From positions 248,001 to 312,000 of the forward strand of contig NZ_JBHSNJ010000012.1 in the NCBI RefSeq assembly GCF_042657165.1: DNA of 64,000 nt, written 5' to 3'. The notes below the pieces were generated by a model. It saw only the letters and a list, made by a program, of their open reading frames with translations. It was not told the DNA's origin and searched no databases. The translations under genes and the position numbers were made by a program. Source of the DNA: Agrilutibacter niabensis. Lineage in GTDB: Bacteria; Pseudomonadota; Gammaproteobacteria; Xanthomonadales; Xanthomonadaceae. Shown piece after piece: positions 19,525 through 27,031 of the stretch; position 1 is the stretch's first letter, and every line of letters begins with the position of its first letter.

Positions 19525-19722
19525 CCCCGGCCACACACGTAAAAGAGGGAATGGTGGCTGCGCGATTCACAGCGCAGCCGCCGGACCACAACACCGGTCA
19601 CGCCGCCTGTTCAGCTTGACCGGTAGGCTAGTGCAGCGCGCTTCAAAACAAGTGCCACCCGTTCCAAAGATGCTCGCGACATCTCCCGTATCCCGCTCCA
19701 AGCTCATAGACGAGGAAAACCC

Positions 19723-20238
19723 ATGAATAACACCACTCGCATTCTTGTCGCTGCACTCCTGTGCGCCACGGCCGTAGCCTGCTCGAAGAAGGTGAAGGAA
19801 GTTCCGCCGGCCGACACCGGCCCGGCCACGACCGCGCCGGTCACCGAAGCCCCAACCACGCCGGGCGCCTACGGTCCGGAAGACCTCGACACCGACGCCT
19901 GCCTGCGCCAGCGCGTCGTCTACTTCGACTTCGACCAGGATGCGCTGCGTCCGGAGTTCCAGGCGATCGTCGGCTGCCACGCCAAGTACCTGCGTGACCG
20001 TCCGTCCTCGCGCATGACGCTGGAAGGCAATGCCGACGAGCGCGGCAGCCGCGAGTACAACCAGGGTCTGGGCGAGCGCCGCGGCAACGCGGTGTCGTCG
20101 GCGATCCAGGCCAACGGCGGCTCGGGCGGCCAGATCACGGTGACCAGCTACGGCGAAGAGCGCCCGACCTGCACCGATTCGACCGAGGACTGCTGGGCCA
20201 AGAACCGTCGCGTCGAGATCGTGTACACCGCGAAGTAA
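19723..20238 (+). CDS. pal: Peptidoglycan-associated lipoprotein Pal
   Basis: The protein has 171 residues. The lipoprotein signal is MNNTTRILVAALLCATAVAC with the lipid-bearing Cys at residue 20. A Pro/Thr/Ala-rich spacer precedes an OmpA-like peptidoglycan-binding domain: VVYFDFDQDALRPEF, LEGNADERGSREYNQGLGER, and KNRRVEIVYTAK at the C-terminus. Pal anchors the outer membrane to peptidoglycan and binds TolB. The 198-base gap before it is the largest in the operon and may hold an internal promoter. Confidence 0.96.
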   Translation: MNNTTRILVAALLCATAVACSKKVKEVPPADTGPATTAPVTEAPTTPGAYGPEDLDTDACLRQRVVYFDFDQDALRPEFQAIVGCHAKYLRDRPSSRMTLEGNADERGSREYNQGLGERRGNAVSSAIQANGGSGGQITVTSYGEERPTCTDSTEDCWAKNRRVEIVYTAK

Positions 20239-20254
20239 GGCCTGATGCTCCAGG

Positions 20255-20279
20255 CCCTCCCCTGCGAAGCGGGGGAGGG
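20255..20279 (+). repeat. GC-rich hairpin between pal and cpoB
   Basis: CCCTCCCC and GGGGGAGGG form a stem of about eight pairs around TGCGAAGC. It resembles the GAGGG-type intergenic repeat near 1273. It may modulate read-through from pal into cpoB; there is no T-run after it. Confidence 0.45.
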
Positions 20280-20323
20280 TCATGGCGGCCCAGAACTTTT
20301 CTGTTTTCTCCGGTCAAACCGAC

Positions 20324-21142
20324 ATGCGCTCCAGATACCTGCTTCCGCTGCTGCTCATGGCCACCGTCGGCTCGGCGCCCGCGCTCGCCCAACGCGCCAG
20401 CCTGGCCGACCGCGTGGCCACGCTGGAAGCCCGCGCCGCCAATAACCAGGCCAACGTCGACCTGTTGAACCAGGTGAGCCAGTTGCGCTCCGAGATCCAG
20501 GCCCTGCGCGCGCAGGTCGAGGAACTGCAGCAGCAGAACCAGCAGTTGCAGTCGACCTCGAAGGCGCAGTACCTCGACATGGACGACCGCCTCAACCGCC
20601 TGGAGGGCGGGGGGCCTGCGGCAGCCAAGCCGGTGTCCCCGGCGGCTTCGACCACCCGGCCTGCCGCTTCGATGGCAACGCCCGCCGGCGGCTCTGCGGC
20701 CGAGAACAGCCCGGCCGTGTACGGCGACAAGGGCGCGATTGCCCAGGGGGCGGGCGAACGGGCCGCCTACGATGCCGCCTTCGGCGCACTCAAGGCGGGG
20801 CAGTACGTGCAGTCCGCCGAGCTGTTCCAGGACTTCCTCCAGCAGTACCCCAATGGCAGCTACACGCCCAATGCCTTGTACTGGCTGGGCGAGAGTTACT
20901 ACGTCACCCAGAACTATCCGCTGGCGCAGGAACAGTTCCAGGCGCTGCTGGACCGCTACCCGACCCACGACAAAGCGGCCGGTGCGCTGCTCAAGGTCGG
21001 GCTCTCGCAATACGGCGCACGCGAGTACGACGCCGCCGAACGCACCCTGTCCGAAGTCACCACGCGCTACCCCGGCACCGACGCGGCCCGCACGGCGGCA
21101 GATCGTCTGAGCGCCATCCAACTCGGCCAGCTCGCGCGTTGA
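20324..21142 (+). CDS. cpoB: Cell division coordinator CpoB (YbgF)
   Basis: The protein has 272 residues. A signal peptide (MRSRYLLPLLLMATVGSAPALAQ) is followed by a coiled coil of ~50 residues (VDLLNQVSQLRSEIQALRA, QQQNQQLQ) used for trimerisation. An Ala/Pro/Ser linker then leads to TPR repeats (YDAAFGALKAGQYVQSAELF, PNALYWLGESYYVTQNYPLA). CpoB coordinates PBP1b activity with Tol-driven outer-membrane constriction; mrcB for PBP1b is also in this window, at 57067. An in-frame ATG 14 codons upstream would put extra residues before the signal peptide, so the inner ATG was chosen. Confidence 0.92.
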   Translation: MRSRYLLPLLLMATVGSAPALAQRASLADRVATLEARAANNQANVDLLNQVSQLRSEIQALRAQVEELQQQNQQLQSTSKAQYLDMDDRLNRLEGGGPAAAKPVSPAASTTRPAASMATPAGGSAAENSPAVYGDKGAIAQGAGERAAYDAAFGALKAGQYVQSAELFQDFLQQYPNGSYTPNALYWLGESYYVTQNYPLAQEQFQALLDRYPTHDKAAGALLKVGLSQYGAREYDAAERTLSEVTTRYPGTDAARTAADRLSAIQLGQLAR

Positions 21143-21199
21143 CCTGGTGGTTCAGCCCCGCATGGGCGGGGCGCGCGGACGCGCACGTTACAATGGGCG

Positions 21200-21886
21200 A
21201 TGAACGCCGCTTTCAAAGGGATTTCCGGCGAGGCGGCCGCCTCGGCGGAACGCCTCAAGATCACCGAAATCTTCCTCTCGCTCCAGGGCGAGGCCCGCCA
21301 GGCAGGCTGGCCGACCGTTTTCGTGCGCCTGACCGGCTGCCCCCTGCGTTGCCAGTACTGCGACACCGCCTACGCCTTCCACGGCGGAGAGTGGCGAACC
21401 ATCGACGAGGTCATGGTCGAAGTGGCCAGCCATGGCGTGCGGCACGTCTGCGTCACCGGCGGCGAGCCGCTGTCGCAGAAGCGCTGCATCCTGCTGCTGC
21501 AGCGGCTGTGCGACGCCGGTTTTGAAGTCTCTCTGGAGACCTCCGGCGCGATCGACATCGCCGAGGTGGATCCGCGCGTGTCCCGCGTGCTGGACATCAA
21601 GACGCCCGGCTCGCTGGAAGTGCACCGCAACCTGTGGTCCAACCTGCCGCTGCTCAGCACGCACGACCAGGTCAAGTTCGTGATCTGCTCGCGCGCGGAC
21701 TACGACTGGGCCAAGGGCATCCTCGCCGAGCACGGACTCACGGACATCTGTGAGGTGCTGTTCTCGCCGAGCTACGCCGAGGTCTCGCCGCGCGAACTGG
21801 CCGACTGGATCGTCGCCGACCGCCTGCCGGTACGCTTCCAGATGCAGCTGCACAAGATCCTGTGGAACGACGAACGCGGGCGTTGA
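21200..21886 (+). CDS. queE: 7-carboxy-7-deazaguanine synthase QueE
   Basis: The protein has 228 residues. It is a radical SAM enzyme that converts carboxytetrahydropterin to 7-carboxy-7-deazaguanine in queuosine synthesis. The cluster-binding motif CPLRCQYC (CxxxCxxC) and the neighbouring DTAYAFHGGEW are typical of QueE, and VTGGEPL is the SAM-binding glycine stretch. It lies 57 bases after cpoB, and the que genes at the end of a Tol-Pal operon are a frequent arrangement in this group. queC follows 44 bases after its stop. Confidence 0.94.
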   Translation: MNAAFKGISGEAAASAERLKITEIFLSLQGEARQAGWPTVFVRLTGCPLRCQYCDTAYAFHGGEWRTIDEVMVEVASHGVRHVCVTGGEPLSQKRCILLLQRLCDAGFEVSLETSGAIDIAEVDPRVSRVLDIKTPGSLEVHRNLWSNLPLLSTHDQVKFVICSRADYDWAKGILAEHGLTDICEVLFSPSYAEVSPRELADWIVADRLPVRFQMQLHKILWNDERGR

Positions 21887-21930
21887 CCGCATCGCTCGCC
21901 CATCCAGCTCTCCAACACCGACATCGTTCC

Positions 21931-22632
21931 ATGCCCATGAAGAAAGCCGTCGTCCTCGTTTCCGGAGGCATGGATTCCGCCGTCGTGATTGCGATCGCGC
22001 GCGAGCAGGGGTACGCCGTGCATGCGCTGAGCGTGCGCTACGGACAACGCCACACCTCCGAACTCGAGGCTGCCGACCGCGTGTCGCAGGCGCTGGGTGC
22101 GGTGGCGCACAAGACCGTCAACGTCGACCTGCGCAGCATCGGCGGTTCGGCGCTGACCGACGACATCGACGTACCGACCGATGCCGACGGCCATGCCATC
22201 GGCGCGGATGCCGCCAAGGATGCGATCCCGGTTACCTACGTTCCGGCGCGCAACACCATCATGCTGTCGATGGCGCTGGGCTGGGCCGAGGTGCTCGGCG
22301 CCAACGACATCTTCTGCGGCGTGAATGCCGTGGATTACTCCGGTTATCCGGATTGTCGTCCCGAGTTCATCGCTGCCTTCCAGGGTCTTGCGAACCTCGC
22401 CACCAAGGCAGGCGTCGAAGGCGCGGGTATCCGCGTACATGCGCCGCTGCAGTTCCTGAGCAAGGCCGACATCGTGCGCGAAGGCCTGCGCCTGGGCGTG
22501 GATTTCAGCGAAACCGTTTCCTGCTACCAGGCCGACGCCGAAGGCCGTGCCTGCGGCCACTGTGATGCCTGCCGCCTGCGCGCGGAAGGATTCGCCGCGG
22601 CCGGCGTCGCCGATCCCACCCGCTACGCGTGA
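21931..22632 (+). CDS. queC: 7-cyano-7-deazaguanine synthase QueC
   Basis: The protein has 233 residues. It is an ATP-dependent enzyme converting 7-carboxy-7-deazaguanine to preQ0. The PP-loop motif is VLVSGGMDSAVV (residues ~8-19). The C-terminal zinc site CYQADAEGRACGHCDACRLR has four cysteines. The start is either the ATG at 21931 or the one two codons later at 21937; both give a normal N-terminus. The product, preQ0, feeds queuosine in the anticodons of tRNA-His, Asn, Asp and Tyr. Confidence 0.94.
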   Translation: MPMKKAVVLVSGGMDSAVVIAIAREQGYAVHALSVRYGQRHTSELEAADRVSQALGAVAHKTVNVDLRSIGGSALTDDIDVPTDADGHAIGADAAKDAIPVTYVPARNTIMLSMALGWAEVLGANDIFCGVNAVDYSGYPDCRPEFIAAFQGLANLATKAGVEGAGIRVHAPLQFLSKADIVREGLRLGVDFSETVSCYQADAEGRACGHCDACRLRAEGFAAAGVADPTRYA

Positions 22633-22728
22633 AATTGCCGCGGCCTGCAGGAAACCGCGGGCCTGCGCTAGAATGCGCACCCCGGCGCAAGGCCGGACGC
22701 GGCGGATGGTGCCGCTTTTGCTGCACGT

Positions 22729-22804
22729 GGGTCGTTAGCTCAGTCGGTAGAGCATCGGACTTTTAATCCGCTGGTCGTCGGTTCGATTCCGACACGACCC
22801 ACCA
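22729..22804 (+). tRNA. tRNA-Lys (anticodon UUU)
   Basis: This is a 76-base cloverleaf. Acceptor GGGTCGT pairs with ACGACCC before A and an encoded CCA. The D-arm region is TAGCTCAGTCGGTAGAGCA, the anticodon loop is CTTTTAA with TTT in the centre, and the T-arm is GGTTCGATTCC. It marks the boundary between core DNA and the accessory region that follows. Confidence 0.97.
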
Positions 22805-22967
22805 AACAGTCCCGGGCTAACCCCGGATAGAGAGAAAGATCGCAGTTTGCCCGCGTTTTAGGGCAGATCTGGTGTGGCCTGGCGCCCCAGTCTCTGCGTT
22901 ATCGAGCCGAAATGGTCGCCATTTCTCAGGTGCCGAATTGCCCGGCCAGAGTTGCCGGACGACTTTG

Positions 22968-22998
22968 GCCGGCGGTTCGATTCACACAGTGCCCACCA
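22968..22998 (+). repeat. Degenerate copy of a tRNA 3' end, possible attachment-site remnant
   Basis: Thirty-one bases align without gaps to the 3' end of tRNA-Lys (22774-22804) with 23 identities by eye. They include GGCGGTTCGATTC (the T-arm core GGTTCGATTC is identical) and the end CCCACCA. A hairpin like a tRNA terminator follows directly. Such direct repeats arise when an element integrates at a tRNA gene; the low identity means an old or heterologous event, or a tRNA pseudogene. Confidence 0.45.
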
Positions 22999-23001
22999 TC
23001 T

Positions 23002-23030
23002 AGGCCGGGGTTTGCGCGCCGGCCTTCTCT
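23002..23030 (+). terminator. Candidate terminator downstream of the tRNA-like copy
   Basis: AGGCCGG (23002-23008) pairs with CCGGCCT (23019-23025) around a ten-base loop, followed by TCTCT. It has the form usually seen just after tRNA genes, which supports the idea that the preceding CCACCA was once a tRNA end. Confidence 0.45.
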
Positions 23031-23145
23031 GGGCTGGGCCGCTTGGTTGCTTCTTCGGCTTAGGTGCTCTTCTGTAACCCTTAGCAGGGATTGAAATCAG
23101 GCTAGGTGCTATGGGCGACCCATACCAGCGGACAGTTTTCGATCA

Positions 23146-23304
23146 TCATCGCTTGGAGAGGGCCCGCCAGCCCTCGTGGCGTTGGCTGGCAATGTAAGCC
23201 TCGCAGGCTTCGCGCTGCGCATCCAAGGAATTGAAGTTCTGGTCGAGGCCCTCTTCGGAGGACTTACGTGTGTAAACGGCGCACCGCAGGGACTTCTGAC
23301 TCAT
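23146..23304 (-). pseudogene. Truncated serine recombinase (N-terminal fragment)
   Basis: The reading frame starts at the ATG 23304-23302 and stops at TGA after 52 codons. It translates to MSQKSLRCAVYTRKSSEEGL and continues NFNSLDAQREACEAYIASQR, the N-terminus of large phage-type serine recombinases: YTRKSS contains the nucleophilic Ser region, and SLDAQREACE is strongly conserved. Family members have 450 or more residues, so more than 85% is missing. Its ATG overlaps the stop of the DUF2924 gene by four bases, the usual operon order. It is a broken remnant of an integrative element. Confidence 0.82.
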
Positions 23305-23768
23305 TCCTCGGCTCCCTTGGTTTTGGAGGCCTTAGCGAGACCAAAGAAGGCGGGCCCGGACCAGGGCGTGCCGGTAATCCTCCGGGCGATCACGGACAGG
23401 CTGCGGTGTGTTTCCCCGTTCCAGATAAAGCCGCTATCCGCCACCGTGACCGTATAGGTCTGTCCTTGCCAGCTCCGCAGGAGCCGCGTGCCGGGCTTGA
23501 GGCGGCGAGGAAGCGGAGTCGCGGGCTTGCCGTTGGCCTTACGCAGCAGAGAGGCGAGGTAGCGTTCGGTGGCCGGCGACAGGCCGCCAAAGCGGAGCTC
23601 CTGCAGGCGATAGGCCAGGAGCGGGATGACCGTGTTACGAAAGAGCTTGGGGGGAATAGGGCGACCGAAGGCCTTTAACCAGACGGCGGCTAGGGCTTTG
23701 CGATCAAGGTCTTTGAGCGAATCCCAGTGGGGCAGGGCGTCCGGCTGGGCCGGGGCTTTCTTGGGCAT
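23301..23768 (-). CDS. DUF2924 domain protein, recombinase-associated
   Basis: The protein has 155 residues. It contains the DUF2924 layout: an N-terminal WDSLKDLDRKALAAVWLKAF, the helix FRNTVIPLLAYRLQELRFGG, then LKPGTRLLRSWQGQTYTVTV and FIWNGETHRSLSVIARRITG. DUF2924 genes are typically found next to phage-like serine recombinase genes and overlap their starts, as here, but the function is not established. This gene appears intact although its partner recombinase has been cut to 52 codons. Confidence 0.83.
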   Translation of the reverse strand: MPKKAPAQPDALPHWDSLKDLDRKALAAVWLKAFGRPIPPKLFRNTVIPLLAYRLQELRFGGLSPATERYLASLLRKANGKPATPLPRRLKPGTRLLRSWQGQTYTVTVADSGFIWNGETHRSLSVIARRITGTPWSGPAFFGLAKASKTKGAEE

Positions 23769-23941
23769 GGGGCCTCCTTTCCACCATGCACGCTCTGCTC
23801 GGGCACGCAGTCAAGTCACTTTGAACGACCGGGGAAAGATGGCCGCTCTCGGCCAGAAGCGGAGGTTCTCGACGCCAGATCAAGGCGTGAATCGAAACGT
23901 ATAGGCGCCGTTTGTTTCAGCTTGCCCTTGGCATGGTTATG

Positions 23942-24466
23942 TTAAGTGCTTAGCGATTTTTCATACCGCCACACTTCGAGCCGAAACACACCATCCGGTG
24001 TTTCCAGGCGACTTTCCATTGTTCCCACCAGGTTCCACCCGCATCTTCCATAGAATCTTGCTGCCCTCTCGTTTCCAATCGCACATGCGAGCCACGCGGA
24101 TCGTGCGCCGGACTCGGCGATCCTCGCCTCCGCATCGCCAATCAATGCAGCGGCAGCACCACTGCCACGGGACGGCGCCGCCACGAAAAGCTGATAGAGC
24201 TCGTCGTCTTTCACGATGCAGAAACCTCCGGCCGAGCCCAATGGACCAACCGCCCGGACATCAGCAAGATCGGCATCAAGCCTGTCCTTGAAGCTCTCCA
24301 GAGTACGAGCCCGGGCAAGTGCCGCTGGCAGGATCCGTGCGTGGGCATCCTGCCAACCGTCGTGCCAGAGCTTCGCCAAGTGAGCGACTTCTGCGGGACT
24401 GACGCGCCGCACCTCCATGTCGATGCTCTTTGCATCGAAGTCGGCTCGGTTCCCGGGCTGGACCAT
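23942..24466 (-). CDS. GNAT family N-acetyltransferase
   Basis: The protein has 174 residues. The beta1 region is MEVRRVSPAEVAHLAKLWHD, the acetyl-CoA motif is LFVAAPSRGSGAAAALIGDA, and the end is NERAARFYGRCGWNLVGTM, all GNAT elements. Its ATG at 24466 shares one base with the stop of the upstream racemase-like gene (TGATG), so translation is likely coupled. A second in-frame Met 16 codons later is a possible start. The substrate is not readable from the sequence. Confidence 0.8.
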   Translation of the reverse strand: MVQPGNRADFDAKSIDMEVRRVSPAEVAHLAKLWHDGWQDAHARILPAALARARTLESFKDRLDADLADVRAVGPLGSAGGFCIVKDDELYQLFVAAPSRGSGAAAALIGDAEARIAESGARSAWLACAIGNERAARFYGRCGWNLVGTMESRLETPDGVFRLEVWRYEKSLST

Positions 24467-25170
24467 CACTGCCCCCCAGCGTGGCCAACAGCTTTGCGGA
24501 GCGCGGCTCGGGCGAGAAGGCGCGTGGAGTCCAGGGTGGGCAGTGGGGAATTCCCATCGCCGATGACCAGGGGGATCTCCGTGCAACCGAGTATGACGGC
24601 GTCGCAGCCTTGTTCCTTGAAGCGTCGAGCAACGGATTGGAAGAAGACGGTGCTTTCCACGGTAAAAACGCTGCAAACGAGTTCATCCATGATGATCCTG
24701 CTCATTTCATCGCGGTCCCGCTCGCCAGGAAGGATGCACTGCAGGCCGTGCTTCGCCAGAACATCCGGGTAGACGTCACTATTCACGAGCCAACGAGTTC
24801 CCATCAGGCCCAGTCGGCGGTGCCCGCGCGCGGTTGCTTCTGCGGCAACCATATCGGCTATGTGCAGCCACGGCAGCGGACTGCGAGCCCGGACGTACGA
24901 GTACGCCTGGTGGATGGTGTTGTCTGGACAGATGAGAAAGTCCGCCCCTGTCTGCGCGAGCTTGCGTGCCGACGTGAGCATGAGCTCACCGACGCCGGCC
25001 AGGTCCATACGCTCCAGGCAGTACACATACGCCGCCAGTGAAGGCGTGTGCATCGAGATTTCCGGATGGGCGTGAGGGCCCAGAAACTGAGATCCTTCCG
25101 AGCAAATGGTGCGGTAGCAAAGAGCGGCACCTTCCGCTGAGCAGCCGACGATTCCGATGTGCAAGGTCAT
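24466..25170 (-). CDS. Aspartate/glutamate racemase family protein, YgeA-like
   Basis: The protein has 234 residues. It aligns with the E. coli broad racemase YgeA: LPWLHIADM, LGLMGTRW, and the C-terminal GCTEIPLVI containing one catalytic Cys. The first catalytic site, CTNTMH in YgeA (Thr83), is CPDNTIH here, with Asp in the position of the catalytic Thr. This may alter chemistry or specificity. An ATG 12 codons upstream (25206) is possible, but the chosen start gives the normal YgeA N-terminus (MTLHIGIVGCSAEG). The gene overlaps the GNAT gene and lies 60 bases downstream of tetR on the same strand. Confidence 0.78.
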   Translation of the reverse strand: MTLHIGIVGCSAEGAALCYRTICSEGSQFLGPHAHPEISMHTPSLAAYVYCLERMDLAGVGELMLTSARKLAQTGADFLICPDNTIHQAYSYVRARSPLPWLHIADMVAAEATARGHRRLGLMGTRWLVNSDVYPDVLAKHGLQCILPGERDRDEMSRIIMDELVCSVFTVESTVFFQSVARRFKEQGCDAVILGCTEIPLVIGDGNSPLPTLDSTRLLARAALRKAVGHAGGQ

Positions 25171-25230
25171 GGGTAGTGTCGATGTTCCGTGGTGGAGAAA
25201 TGTCATGCAGTCAGGGATGACGTGGGTGAT

Positions 25231-25833
25231 CTACGGCAGTCCTCTTGCGAACAACCTGGTGACACCGTCTACCAATGCATCGGTTTCGTGCGGGGACGCC
25301 CTGATGCCACGGTCGATCAGCAGGAACGCCAGGCCATGCACCAACGACCATGCCGCGGCACACGATGTTTCGAGTTCCGCCTTTGCAGCGTCCGCTTCGG
25401 ACAATATTTCTTCCACGGTTGCGCGCATCAGGTCGTGCACCCGTTTGCCTTTCGCCACCAGTTCGGGGTACTCGTCTTTGAACTTGCCGAGTTCGGCGCT
25501 GAACATCAGTCGAAACAAGGCCGGCTCGTCCAGAGCGAACTGGACATAGGCCTTGCCAAGTTGATGCAGCCGATTGCGCGCCCCTGCGGTGGCCGCCAGG
25601 GCGTCCTCGCATCGTGCGTCCAGTTTCGAGAAGCCCGTTTCAGCGACCGCAGCCAGTAGCGAGCTCTTGTCGGGGAAGTGTCGATAGGGTGCTGTCTGCG
25701 AGACGCCAGCCGCCCGCGCTACGGCCCGTAGCGTCAATTCGTCGCCCCCCTCGCGGCGCAAGATGTCCGTTGCTGTCGCTACCAGCTCTCGTCGCAAATC
25801 GCCGTGGTGATACGCGCCTTTGGTGCCGCCCAT
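25231..25833 (-). CDS. TetR/AcrR family transcriptional regulator
   Basis: The protein has 200 residues. The N-terminal DNA-binding domain has the helix-turn-helix LRAVARAAGVSQTAPYRHF. The C-terminal ligand domain has the stretch YVQFALDEPALFRLMFSAE typical of the WHG-type TetR proteins. The ATG at 25833 begins MGGTKGAYHHGDLRRELV; an ATG ten codons upstream would lie within an operator. Two palindromes directly upstream are its likely binding sites. The downstream genes on its strand are the racemase-like and GNAT genes, and a DoxX-like gene is divergent. Confidence 0.86.
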   Translation of the reverse strand: MGGTKGAYHHGDLRRELVATATDILRREGGDELTLRAVARAAGVSQTAPYRHFPDKSSLLAAVAETGFSKLDARCEDALAATAGARNRLHQLGKAYVQFALDEPALFRLMFSAELGKFKDEYPELVAKGKRVHDLMRATVEEILSEADAAKAELETSCAAAWSLVHGLAFLLIDRGIRASPHETDALVDGVTRLFARGLP

Positions 25834-25847
25834 GAAGCGCCCCGTTG

Positions 25848-25866
25848 ATGTTGACAGCGTCAACTT
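25848..25866. promoter_or_regulatory. Palindromic operator 1 for the TetR regulator
   Basis: ATGTTGACAGCGTCAACTT carries the palindrome GTTGAC-AGC-GTCAAC (25850-25864). It lies 15 bases upstream of the tetR start codon, so binding would block tetR transcription. Confidence 0.75.
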
Positions 25867-25874
25867 AGCTGTTT

Positions 25875-25893
25875 ATGTTGACAGCGTCAACAT
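25875..25893. promoter_or_regulatory. Palindromic operator 2 for the TetR regulator
   Basis: ATGTTGACAGCGTCAACAT is a perfect 19-base palindrome apart from its three-base centre. Its centre is 27 bases from that of operator 1, and it lies 17 bases upstream of the DoxX-like ATG. The pair sits in the 77-base divergent promoter region, suggesting joint control of both directions. Confidence 0.78.
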
Positions 25894-25910
25894 AGATGGA
25901 TCCCAAATAG

Positions 25911-26414
25911 ATGAGTTTTTTGCTGCTTATGGCCGTTGTGGCCTTGATCGCCTGGCTGACCACTGCGGCATTGCGTCGTCCCCTGAGTCCGCGCGAGGCC
26001 ATGAGGATCGGTGCCGCGGCCGCCTTCCTTTTTACCGGGAGCGATCACTTCCTCAACGCCCAGACGCGCTATTTACCGATGATGCCCGCATTCTTCGGCA
26101 GCCTCGCGCTGCCCTTGGTCTGGATCACCGGAGTGGCAGAGGTCGGCGGCGCAATTGGGCTACTCGTGCCCCTTCGTGTGTACCAGCGACTTGGGCTACC
26201 GAACCTTCGCCATGCAGTGGGCATTGCATTAGGGGTAATGCTCGCCTTCCTCGTGATCGCAAACGTCAATGTCGCGATCAAGGGAGGTGGCGTCAGCGGG
26301 CGGGCATTTGGCGATTGGTATTTCTGGCTACGACCGTTGTTCCAGCCTTTCATCATCGCCTGGGTTCTGTACGCATCTGGCGTATGGAGGAGTCGCAGCG
26401 TGATGGCACCTTAG
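25911..26414 (+). CDS. DoxX-like integral membrane protein
   Basis: The protein has 167 residues and about four hydrophobic segments. Conserved DoxX-like elements are FLFTGSDHFLNAQTRYLPMM, where other members have a Gly-x-x-His-Phe motif, and ITGVAEVGGAIGLLVPLRVY. DoxX-like proteins are small inner-membrane proteins linked in some cases to redox or thiol stress; this one has no assigned role. Its divergent position from tetR and the operators suggests that it is the main target of repression. The next gene starts 23 bases downstream. Confidence 0.75.
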   Translation: MSFLLLMAVVALIAWLTTAALRRPLSPREAMRIGAAAAFLFTGSDHFLNAQTRYLPMMPAFFGSLALPLVWITGVAEVGGAIGLLVPLRVYQRLGLPNLRHAVGIALGVMLAFLVIANVNVAIKGGGVSGRAFGDWYFWLRPLFQPFIIAWVLYASGVWRSRSVMAP

Positions 26415-26436
26415 ACCTGGGAGGAGATCGGGCCCA

Positions 26437-26796
26437 ATGAAGCTAAAGCAACTGCTTCGGCGGCAGTGGAGGGGCTACCACCAAGCACACTGCTCGCGCG
26501 TGAACATCCTCATCCACGTCTTTACTGTTCCGGTTTTTCTAATCGGATCTGTCTCGATGGTCATGAGCCTGCTGACACTTTCGCGATGGCCTGCGATGGC
26601 AGGCCTTGTCGCCATGGCATCTGCGATGGGGCTACAGGCACTGGGGCATCGTCTTGAACTTCACCAGCCAGAACCGTTTGGAGGGGGCGGCGACGCGATT
26701 GCGCGAATCTTCATCGAGCAGTGGGTCACGTTCCCCCGATACCTTATATCAGGCAGGTGGCGAGCGGCGCACGAAGCCCCTGACTTGCGGGGCTGA
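26437..26796 (+). CDS. Small membrane protein, Mpo1-like (DUF962)
   Basis: The protein has 119 residues. An N-terminal helix with Trp and His (WRGYHQAHCSRVNILIHVF) precedes two hydrophobic segments, VPVFLIGSVSMVMSLLTL and WPAMAGLVAMASAMGLQALG, and then GHRLELHQPEP. The pattern of His residues around two membrane helices is that of the Mpo1-like 2-hydroxy fatty acid dioxygenase family. Yeast Mpo1 oxidises hydroxy fatty acids in an iron-dependent step. Assignment rests on the histidine pattern and hydrophobicity; it fits the lipid theme of the genes that follow. Confidence 0.6.
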   Translation: MKLKQLLRRQWRGYHQAHCSRVNILIHVFTVPVFLIGSVSMVMSLLTLSRWPAMAGLVAMASAMGLQALGHRLELHQPEPFGGGGDAIARIFIEQWVTFPRYLISGRWRAAHEAPDLRG

Positions 26797-27031
26797 TCGC
26801 TCCGTTTCGGTAGCCACAACTCTGTCAAGCGTCCGCATCGAGTTGTCGCTTTGCGGAAGTTAGTGGAGCGGAGTTCTAGCCGCGATCGCTGTCTGGAGGG
26901 GGTTGGTGGGTGCGCCCTGTATCTTCGGCGCTGCCTGGGCCCTGGGCAGGCGCCTGACGCCGGCTAGGCCGGTATGCATCCAGAGTTCGCCATCGCTCGT
27001 ATTCCCATTACTGAGATCGATGGAGTGAGTA

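Larger units (their letters stand above)
22805..23145. other. Intergenic stretch after tRNA-Lys with a degenerate tRNA 3' end
   Basis: About 340 bases without a convincing gene. It contains the tRNA-like copy at 22968-22998 and a hairpin at 23002-23025, listed separately. The rest shows no coding pattern I can defend. It looks like the scar of an integrated element. Confidence 0.6.
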
